A stretch of DNA of 64,000 bases from Channallabes apus. Its lineage: Eukaryota; Chordata; Actinopteri; Siluriformes; Clariidae. A model generated the notes under the pieces. The model ran no database searches. It was not told the DNA's origin and was given only the letters and a program-made list of their open reading frames with translations. The stretch covers positions 15,005,727 through 15,069,726 of the forward strand of contig CM060112.1 in the NCBI GenBank assembly GCA_030522415.1. The letters are read 5' to 3'. Positions 33,850 to 43,200 of this stretch are shown here, one piece after another. A program made the position numbers and the translations under genes. How positions within the stretch are numbered: position 1 is the stretch's first letter; each line of letters begins with the position of its first letter.

Positions 33850-34163
33850 CAAACCGGATTCCAAAAAAGTTGGGACACTAAACAAATTGTGAATATAAAC
33901 TGAATGCAATGATGTGGAGATGGCAAATGTCAATATTTTATTCAGATTAGAACATAAATCATGGAACAAAAGTTCATGACACCATGACATTTTGATTCAC
34001 CATATTTTCCCCTTAAAATGATACATTTTCTCAGTTTAAACTTTTGTTCCGTGATTTATGTTCTATTCTGAATAAAATATTGACATTTGCCATCTCCACA
34101 TCATTGCATTCAGTTTTTATTCACAATTTGTTTAGTGTCCCAACTTTTTTGGAATCCGGTTTG
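33850..34163. mobile_element. Palindromic MITE with TA target duplication
   Basis: A 314-bp element that is almost one long inverted repeat: it starts CAAACCGGATTCCAAAAAAG and ends with the inverse, and arms of more than 130 bp pair around a short centre near 34005. TA lies on each side (33848-33849 and 34164-34165). It has no coding capacity. Its RNA could fold into a long hairpin. Confidence 0.9.
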
Positions 34164-34336
34164 TAGTATATCTGTGCTTTATAGCATTTATTTGCCAGTA
34201 CTGACGGCTTTTGCACAGTGCTGTAGGTTCAAACTCATCATCATCATCAAGGATTTATAGTTAAATAATTTAACTATATTAATAATTATTACATTTATAG
34301 TTGAATCAAAGTCATCAACAATTATAGCAAATAGTC

Positions 34337-34663
34337 AATAGAATAGTATAAACATTCATTCATTTCTATACCGCTTTATCCTGTATTTAGGGTCACGGGA
34401 ACCTGGAGCCTATCCCAGGAGACTCAGGGCACAAGGCAGTGTACACCCTGTACAGCGTGCCAATCCATCGCAGAGCACACACACACACACACACACTCAT
34501 TCACACACTATGGTCAATTTTGGGAACGCCAATTAGCCTAATCTGCATATCTTTGGACTGTGGGAGGAAACCGGAGTACCCGGAGGAAACCCACCAAGCA
34601 CGGGGAGAACATGCAAACTCCATGCACAGAGACGGGAATCGAGCATAATAGAATAGTATAAAC
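34337..34663 (-). mobile_element. tRNA-derived SINE, head truncated, 17-bp target duplication
   Basis: Body 34354-34646, minus orientation, ending at GACGGGAATCGAGCAT, so the tRNA-like head is missing. Flanked by AATAGAATAGTATAAAC (34337-34353 and 34647-34663). Confidence 0.92.
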
Positions 34664-34668
34664 AAGAA

Positions 34669-34995
34669 CTATAAAACAACTGCATTATAAATCCTGGAAA
34701 GAGCTCGCGACTGCCACTTACTGGTTCCTGCCGGAGGCTGAGTGAGGCTCGCGCACTTGGTAGCCCCTCCGACGGTGATTGGCGGATCACTGCGCGTGCT
34801 CACAGCGGGAGCGGATTGAATACAACGCTGGCTGTCCTCTTTCCTCTTAATTTCCATGTTAGGCTTTTTCACTTTCCGCGTAAACTCTTGAGCTGAACGT
34901 TGGAACTCCATCCTCGTACCAATAAACAACTAAATTCTCCAGCGTCTTTCTCTCACTTATAACCGAAATGACGTAATGGCGTCCCCACGCCATCA
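34669..34995 (-). promoter_or_regulatory. CpG-rich segment with possible first exon on the minus strand
   Basis: About 22 CpG dinucleotides in roughly 300 bp, against a CpG-poor background. On the minus strand, TTACGTCATTTC (a CRE-like core, near 34970) precedes an ATG at 34911. From it a 63-codon frame (MEFQRSAQEFTRKVKK) runs to a strong donor CCA|GTAAGT (exon end 34722). This fits a promoter with a first coding exon, but the protein is not recognisable and no second exon was found, so a noncoding transcript or dead promoter is also possible. Confidence 0.4.
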
Positions 34996-35384
34996 GTAGT
35001 CATGGTGATGGGGGAGAGCCAATAAGAAAAAATATTTAAACAAAAACAAACTAACTAAAACACTTGGTTTAAACAGTTTGATTTCGGTAATAGAATCTAA
35101 TGTCCTAGTGCTTTCCGCTATTTGGCAGTGGCTGAAACAGCGCCCCGACATTTTATCTGGTGAAACACGGTATTGCACTCTTACCCTAAATTAGTGTGAC
35201 GTCCGAGGGCAAGACAGGCTGAGCTGTAAATCAGTTAAGGGTTAACCAATCACACGAGGCAACCATCATACCTGAATCAAAGTGTGATGTGTCATGACCA
35301 TGCCAAGGGAAGTTAGACACCGTTTATTTTCACTTCCAACGGCATTTTTAACTGCGTTCTTATCAGGGACCCTCTGACCATTTT

Positions 35385-35493
35385 GATTCATACTCATTCA
35401 CATTCCATACAAACTGCTTTGCCATAAAAGCTGCTTTGTGACATGACAATTGTTAAAAGCACTATACAAATACAATTGAATTGATTTGAATTG
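35385..35493 (+). repeat. LINE 3' end fragment
   Basis: Matches, in the opposite orientation, the 3' end of the LINE at 31780-31880 (AGCTGCTTTGTGACATGACA, then AAAGCACTATACAAATAC) and ends in the same AATTG-type tail. Severely 5'-truncated copies of this size are typical of LINE retrotransposition. Confidence 0.8.
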
Positions 35494-36016
35494 AACTATA
35501 GCAGAGGACAAAATGGCAGAAAAAATAAATATTCTCCAAACACTAAACATGAAAGTAAGGACTGCTCTTTTGTCCAATTTGGTTTTCTTTTTCTTTTACT
35601 CACTTCCATACCATCCAACAGTGCAACTTAAATAGCCTGTCCTGCAATCATGTAAACTGGTAAAAGCTGAGCCATTTTGCTCCCATCATTCTATCAAAAG
35701 TGATAAAATCAGTATGGTAAAAAAAATGTATGATTTACTTTAATTAGTTACTTTAATATAGTAACTACTGTATGGAAATTGGTTGCTTCATAAGTAGACA
35801 CATTTTCAACATTTGGCTGTTTTAATTAACTTTAAGATATTTGGCCTATCAAAGAAACTTTGCACAAAGTAGCCTGTATTCATGATTATGCAAATAATAT
35901 GATATCACTGTCTATTCTATTATCATATATTCTATTTTATACACATTTTAAGATCTTTGCAGATTTTTTTATCAACCAGTCACAGTCCTTCAATTGCTGT
36001 GTCATTCCTACTGTAG
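35494..36016. other. Intergenic, no gene recognised
   Basis: AT-rich; nothing supported. Confidence 0.4.
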
Positions 36017-36949
36017 CAATGGGGCAGTGACGTGCGGTGAGGGTTGGGGTTGGTTAGGCACTGACTCAGAGTCAGATTTACAAACGTACTGTATGACGCT
36101 AAGGCACTGACTCACAAGTCAGATTTACAAGCATACATGGTTGTTATCCCATTCTTGATTAAATTTAATAACATTTTAAACACACCACTGTACATTTAAA
36201 CACACCACTGCAGTATTCTTACCTTTACTTGTAAATGAAGTCCATTCTCCTGTCCTTCTGGACGAAGATCTCGATGACTTTGTTGTAGAAGTCCTCCTTT
36301 TTGTCCTTTTCTTTGAGTTTTACAAGTCTCTCTTTCTCAATTGAGATAATTGCCAAGTCAAGTTTTGAAAAATTTATTATCTTCAAGATTATATCCTCCA
36401 TTTTCAGGGAAAATAAAGCCAAATAGCAACGCGTTAGCACCGAATGTTGTTGGTTGTTTTTCTTTTCTGTTTTTTCTTCTTAATTTACTCGTGTCGTGAA
36501 CTATTAGCCGCAGGCTCACTATCGCCCCCATCTTTGAGGCAAAGGTACTGGCTGCCTCAAGGCCTGTATTTTCCTGCTGACTGCAAGCACGCGCCGTTTG
36601 CACGCGCTCAGTACAGTGTGTGAGTGGTGCACACTCTCACACGCACGCGCTGAGAGGCACTACCTGTCACTGACTCAGCCTCCATGATTCTCGTCTCCCG
36701 TTGTTATTTGAACAAGAAATACAGCTATTTTGACTATGAAAATGATCCAAATGTATAGGAAACACACCAAAATTGCATTAAAAGCATAGACCACAGGACA
36801 GATATTATATTATATTTTATTATATTATTCATTTTTTAACAACTTATGGTGACAGCTGAGGAAACCATGCTGAGCCCTTTACCGCCCCTGGTGGCAAGGT
36901 GAGGCATTGCCTCACCTGCCTCCTAGGAGTGCACGTGCCTGCAATGGGG
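36017..36949. mobile_element. hAT-like non-autonomous element with 8-bp target duplication
   Basis: Element 36025-36941: termini CAGTGACGTGC and GCACGTGCCTG are imperfect inverted repeats, flanked by CAATGGGG (36017-36024 and 36942-36949). Near the left end a 30-bp segment with CACTGACTC and CAGATTTACAA is tandemly repeated (36058 and 36106). Short minus frames at 36225-36603 are lysine- and glutamate-rich and unrecognised. No transposase is visible. Confidence 0.8.
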
Positions 36950-37330
36950 TGAACCACACCCCTTCACCAAGATAAAGGTTTTGTGCTTTTCTTACTCAGA
37001 GTTGCTCTGAGAAGTTTCACTTTTAGTCTACAACCTCCAGCTAGGACTTTTTAAGCTAAGATAGGAGCTCTTTGAGAGAATTCTAAGAAGTTTTGTGAAT
37101 ACAGGCCCTGGCCTCCAAACTCCACAGATACCAATCTGATCGAGCACCCATGGGATGTGCATCATCATGCAATGTATCCCCGGTGGTCCCACCCTGAAAC
37201 CCAGGGCACAAAAAGGGTCTGTTATCAACTTCCTGGTGCCAGAGACCACAACACATCCCCTGAGGGGTAGAGTACACAGGGTAAACCTTAAAATATAGGT
37301 GGTTTTAATGTTAATTGTGTTAACGTTATA
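36950..37330. other. Intergenic, possible old DNA transposon debris
   Basis: The stretch at 37105-37290 is GC-richer than its surroundings and ends in GGTGGTTTTAATGTT, resembling the ends of the GATCAGC-type transposons elsewhere in the window. Boundaries could not be set. Confidence 0.3.
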
Positions 37331-38951
37331 CAGTGGTGTGAAAAACTATTTGCCCCCCTCCTGATTTCTTATTCTTTTGCATGTTTGTCACACAAAATGT
37401 TTCTGATCATCAAACACATTTAACTATTAGTCAAAGATAACACAAGTAAACACAAAATGCAGTTTTTAAATGAGGGGTTTTATTATTTAGGGAGAAAAAA
37501 AATCCAAACCTACATGGCCCTGTGTGAAAAAGTAATTGCCCCCTGAACCTAATAACTGGTTGGGCCACCCTTAGCAGCAATAACTGCAATCAAGCGTTTG
37601 CGATAACTTGCAACGAGTCTTTTACAGCGCTCTGGAGGAATTTTGGCCCACTCATCTTTGCAGAATTGTTGTAATTCAGCTTTATTTGAGGGTTTTCTAG
37701 CATGAACCGCCTTTTTAAGGTCATGCCACAACATCTCAATAGGATTCAGGTCAGGACTTTGACTAGGCCACTCCAAAGTCTTCATTTTGTTTTTCTTCAG
37801 CCATTCAGAGGTGGATTTGCTGGTGTGTTTTGGGTCATTGTCCTGCTGCAGCACCCAAGCTCGCTTCACCTTGAGTTGACGAACAGATGGCCGGACATTC
37901 TCCTTCAGGATTTTTTGCTAGACAGTAGAATTCATGGTTCCATCTATCACAGCAAGCCTTCCAGGTCCTGAAGCAGCAAAACAACCCCAGACCATCACAC
38001 TACCACCACCATATTTTACTGTTGGTATGATGTTCTTTTTCTGAAATGCTGTGCTACTTTTACGCCAGATGTAACGGGACACGCACCTTCCAAAAAGTTC
38101 AACTTTTGTCTCGTCGGTCCACAAGGTATTTTCCCAAAAGTCTTGCCAATCATTGAGATGTTTATTAGCAAAATTGAGACGAGCCTTAATGTTCTTTTTG
38201 CTTAAAAGTGGTTTGCGCCTTGGAAATCTGCCATGCAGGCCGTTTTTGCCCAGTCTCTTTCTTATGGTGGAGTCGTGAACACTGACCTTAATTGATGCAA
38301 GTGAGGCCTGCAGTTCTTTAGATGTTGTCCTGGGGTCTTTTGTGGCCTCTCGGATGAGTCGTCTCTGCGGTCTTGGGGTAATTTCGGTCGGCCGGCCACT
38401 CCTGGGAAGGTTCACCACTTTTCCATGTTTTTGCCATTTGTGGATAATGGCTCTCACTGTGGTTCGCTGGAGTCCCAAAGCTTTAGAAATGGCTTTATAA
38501 CCTTTACCAGACTGATATATCTCAATTACTTTTGTTCTCATTTGTTCCTGAATTTCTTTGGATCTTGGCATGATGTCTAGCTTTTGAGGTGCTTTGGATC
38601 TACTTCTCTGTGTCAGGTAGCTCCTATTTAAGTGATTTCTTGATTGAAACAGGTGTGGCAGTAATCAGGCCTGGGGGTGACCTACAGAAATTGAACTCGG
38701 GTGTGATAAACCACAGGTAAGTTATTTTTTAACAAGGGGGGCAATCACTTTTTCACACAGGGCCATGTAGATTTGGAGTTTTTTTTCTCCCTTAATAACG
38801 TAAACCTTCATTTAAAAACTGCATTTTGTGTTCAATTATGTTATCTTTGACTAATAGTTAACGGTTTTTGATGAGCAGAAACATTTAAGTGTGACAAACA
38901 TGCAAAAGAATAAGAAATCAGGAAGGGGGCAAATAGTTTTTCACGCCACTG
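37331..38951 (-). mobile_element. Full-length Tc1-like transposon, family A copy 2
   Basis: 1621 bp, with ends CAGTGGTGTGAAAAACTATT and its inverse and TA on each side. Terminal repeats of about 200 bp carry internal copies of the end sequence (CCCTGTGTGAAAAAGT). The transposase occupies 38571-37549. Confidence 0.95.
37549..38571 (-). pseudogene. DD34E Tc1 transposase with one nonsense codon
   Basis: Same reading frame from 38571 to 37549, 340 codons, interrupted only by TAG at codon 218 (near 37918-37920), where the copy at 44560 has Tyr. The cut-and-paste transposase has the N-terminal paired helix-turn-helix region (about 1-110), a [13 protein letters not shown] linker, and the catalytic triad D153 (LWTDETK), D244 (QQDND) and E279 (NPIEM), with 34 residues between the last two. 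Numbering matches Sleeping Beauty. So the catalytic site is intact but the chain is cut. Confidence 0.93.
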
Positions 38952-39280
38952 TAATTTGCAGTGAATCACCACCTCAAATGCAGTGTTGTTGGGATAATCT
39001 CCAGATGGAAATTAAATGATTACTGAATTAAAATTAATATACTACATTAAAATGGATTTTCTGAACATTTCACCTATGTAAAGTAACATACTTTCCTTTT
39101 AACTTATCTTTGTAAATGCAGCTACAGTACAGGAAATACTTCTGAAAGTCTGTCTGTATCACAATGGCTGTTTGTCTGTAGGGGTAGAGGAATGACACTT
39201 TCCTTGAGCTATTTCAAATGAAAAGCACCCCATTCACTGAAAACACTAAGCCTGACTGTCTCTCTTCTTTTCACTTGAAA
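38952..39280. other. Intergenic upstream of melanophilin
   Basis: No repeat or coding sequence recognised. Candidate promoter sequence begins at its right edge. Confidence 0.4.
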
Positions 39281-39281
39281 A

Positions 39282-39294
39282 TATAAGCATGTGA
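39282..39294 (+). promoter_or_regulatory. Candidate melanophilin promoter: TATA-like box and M-box
   Basis: TATAAG (39282-39287) is followed directly by CATGTGA (39288-39294). CATGTGA is an E-box with the 3' A flank favoured by MITF, the melanocyte master regulator. A start about 30 bp downstream would produce the proposed noncoding exon ending at 39390. Both motifs are short and could occur by chance. Confidence 0.35.
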
Positions 39295-39311
39295 TTCGCA
39301 CTGGAGAAATA

Positions 39312-39390
39312 TTTTAGCCTGCTTTAGTTTGGTTCAGTTTCAGTGGAGTCAACAACAGCAGCTGATCGCTGTTACAAAAGGCCAAGAGAG
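39312..39390 (+). other. mlph: Proposed noncoding first exon of mlph
   Basis: GGCCAAGAGAG|GTAAATAC gives a good donor at 39390/39391, and the coding start sits in a later exon preceded by an acceptor (TTTTACTAAG or the following CAG at 40161-40168). The 5' limit is a guess from the TATA position. No upstream in-frame coding sequence was recognised. Confidence 0.4.
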
Positions 39391-40171
39391 GTAAATACAC
39401 TCATATTTTCAATACTGGAATATTGACGATGTGATACAGTATATTATTAAGTGATAGTATAGTACTCGAACTTGCAGAATGAATGTATGTTTAAATACAT
39501 TCCATGGTTGTCATGCTTGATTAAATCAAGCTCAGTAACTTGTAATCATTAAATCATCACCATACTGTATGCACAGGTCTACAGAGGGATATCAGATCAA
39601 TGTGATATGGATTAAGAGTCAAAGCTTTAACACATCGCTGCGACTGTAGTTTTCTAGTTATTCTTCTTCAATTTAATATTTACATTATGTTCATCAATAA
39701 TTAATACTGGATACACCGTCACTGCAAGCTATTAATAACTAAACCATGATGCATACGTTATCTGGAAGGCTGCTTTAAATCCCTGTCTACATTGTATTGA
39801 ACTGATGTTCATCTATGAATTGTTAGAAATTCATAAATTTTGCTAGACACATTTGACTTTAATAATTGGTATAAATATTTAGCTAAATTATAAACAATAT
39901 TTCTCAAACTCCCGATAGTCTGGTTGTTTTAATCAGCATAAGATTTTATCAGGTCTTTAGTGTACCCTGCCCTGAAGCAGATCTTACAGTACAGTATATA
40001 TCAAATATAATTTTCAACCTCACAATGAAAAGACAATTCGTTTTAGATCTTGTTATAAATATTTAAAAACGTTAATCTTTCCAAAATACAAACAAGATTT
40101 ATTCATATTATGTCTTTCATGAATTTATTTACTTTTTGTTAAATTCATGTCCCCTTTTACTAAGTCAGAGT

Positions 40172-40281
40172 ATGGATAAAAAATTGGACCTATCCAGACT
40201 CTCAGATGAGGAGGCCAAGCACGTGTGGGAGGTGATCCACAGGGACCTCGAACTTAGGAAGAAAGAAGAAACGAGACTTGG
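40172..40281 (+). CDS. mlph: mlph coding exon 1 (residues 1-37)
   Basis: Contains the first helix of the Rab27-binding domain ([23 protein letters not shown]). Donor G|GTTCGT is weak at +3 to +6. The start ATG is the only one in frame and matches the family N-terminus. Confidence 0.93.
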
Positions 40282-43200
40282 GTTCGTTTGACAGATCATG
40301 CATTAGTATTCAGTATGCAAACACTATTTAATACCACCAACATTCCCTCTCTTTATCTTGATATCTTTGATTGAGGTATGTTGTAGAGCATTCCAGCAGT
40401 AAATGGAAAGTACAAGCTGGTCACTCCTTTCTGTAACATAGTGAAAATAGCTCAGTGCTGAACCCATTCCCATGATGATAATCACAGCAGAGTCACAAGG
40501 TCAGATTGTTCCAGAGCTCCACCTGGGAAAACAAGGTGGTGTGCGAAATCGTCTTTTCTGTTTTCTTAACATAAAGAACTTTAAGCAGATTTCTTTTTTT
40601 TAGAGAGGTGAGTTATTCTCATTGTTAGATGTATAACCCAAATTCCTAAAGTTTGCCTAATCCAAAGTTTACAAAGTCTCAGGTTTAAAAGAGACTAATT
40701 TAATTATCTGGATGTACAGTACAGTAGCTTAGGCCAGGAATTGGATTATACTGGTATTAGTCACTGGCCAAGGTCGAGGGTTCGATTCCTACAGTACCTC
40801 AGGTCTACAGTACGTGTGTGGAGTTTGCATGTTCAGTCTGTGCTTTGTGGCTTTCCTCCAGGTAGTCAGGTGTTCTCCCACACTCAAAAGACATCCAGAT
40901 TAAGCTACAGTAAGTGGCATTTCCAAATTGCCCATCGTGTGTGTGAATGTGTGTGTGTGTATGTTTGTCTGGCACCCCATCCAAGGTGTATCCTACAATA
41001 TCTCATGCTCTGAGTCCCCTAGTTCCAGGGTAGGCTCCAGGCCTCCTGCGCCCCTGAACAGAATAAGCGGTATAGAGAGAGTGAGTGAGAGTGAGTGGTT
41101 TGACTAGGACTTCCAGAACATCATGCTTTGTGTTAAAATACCAATACACATTCATTCATTCATTCATTTTCTATACCGCTTAATCCTGTGTTCAGGGTCG
41201 CGGGGGACCTGGAGCCTATCCCAGGAGACTTCGGGCACTAGGCGGGGTACACCCTGGACAGGGTGCCAATCCATCGCAGGGCACACACACTCACACACCC
41301 AATCACACACTACGGGCAATTTAGGAACGCCAATTAGCCTAACCTGCATATCTTTGAACTGTGGGAGGAAACCGGAGTACCCGGAGGAAACCCACCAAGC
41401 ACGGGGAGAACATGCAAACTCCGTGCACACAGAGACGGGAATCGAGCCTGGCCGGGGAATCGAACCCAGACCCTGGAGGTGCAAGGCGACAGTGCTAACC
41501 ACTACACCACCGCGCCGCCTACCAATACACATAAAAAAAAAAAACATTATTTCAATAAACACAAACAATAAAACTAATGACATCTCTACTCTGGGTCCTC
41601 TAGGGAGTTAAAGACTAAACTTGAGAAGGAGGACACAAAGCGAGAGCTCCTGTGCACTCAGTCCAACTTCACTGCTTCACATTGCATACGCTGCCTGCAG
41701 CCCTTCAAGTTCCTAGTGAACAGGAAGCGCCAGTGTCTGGATTGCCATCTTAACATCTGCAAGACTTGTAGCCGCTACAGTACAAAGGAGCATGGCTGGG
41801 TGTGTGATCCATGCCGAATGTCCAGGTCAGATTTATGCATGGGTGAGAAGCTGGCATGTTAAATATTATAACAGATGCTTAACATTAACTATTGACTTTT
41901 TTTGCTTATACAGGGTCTTGAAAATTGGAGCCCTGGGCTGGTATCATGACAGTGTACGCTCTCGCTTCAAACGCTTCGGCAGCGCCAAGGTGATGAGGTC
42001 GCTCCACAAGAGATTAAATGAAGAGGGTGAGTGCTATAAAAAGCATACAGATAGCCTGGGATGTGTTAAAATGACCTCTCACATAACTGTACTGCATTAT
42101 CATAGTTTTCCATGAACGTACTAGGCCACCATAATCACCTTTTGTATCAAGGGGCTTCAAGTATTGTGTTACAGTACACATTGGTAAAGTAAACTCCAGA
42201 TATATACAATGTACAGTATATCATTGCCACAGAATTCATAGGACTTTGGAAAGGTAATATGAACTCCTTAAGTCTTATAGTACCTTAAATATTAAGCATT
42301 CATTGTCAGTGTGTATGAATTAGGTCAGCGGCTTGCTGTTTAGTCTTAGGACCAGAGGGTGTATTCAGAATACTAAGGCCATCACAGATCACATGTTGTG
42401 CTGGTGTCTGAGAACATTCTTTTGAGGTTATTTATGACTACATTGCACGATCAGCTGAGGAAAATAGGGAAATGGAAACATGCTTAGAATGCATAGTAGG
42501 CAGGAGGATTGCTTGGCATGACCTGAGCTAATTGTGACAGATCTGTGGTGTCTGGGCTTTAAAAGGGTTTTGATGAATATGAGTATATATCACGTCACTG
42601 GTTAAGAGATTGTTTTATTTATTTATTTAAAATGTTTAGTACTTTATTAACATGCCTTCTACAGCATGCCCCCCCCCCCCTCAGATTAATGTCCTATTGA
42701 TGAGTAATATGGCCAGCTGGGTTCCATAAAAAGCCTACTCTTATTAAAAGCTAATGTTGGTATTCCAACAGTAAGCATTATACCAAGAAGGGATTAGCAG
42801 TCACGTTATTCCCCTTTGCTTGTCCAGGTCGCCGTGACGATGATGTGCAATCCGTGCCTGATGTCCACAGTGAGTTGGTGAACTTTTGACTGGTCCTTGA
42901 ACAATGCAGGCATAAGAACAGTTGCTTTTCCACAAGTAGACTATAATTAATCTAATCAACATTTAATTTAACATGATGAATGATGTGTTGATGTATGATA
43001 TTCACTGTTAGATGTGTACAATGGCCATAATGATGAGAATATGGATGCAATAGAAGCTCAGCGCTATAAGCAGGTAAACGATTTCCATTGTAACCTTTTA
43101 TTCAAAAACAATCAAAAACATCGTCCTAAATGTCATGACAGTCTAATTGTTCTTGTAAGTTACATTCCAGGGTTTACACATCTTGGGACTGATTTTATCA

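Noticed and set aside
33850..34163. MicroRNA precursor
   Set aside because: The hairpin is the whole MITE with TA duplication; the arms are far longer than a microRNA stem.
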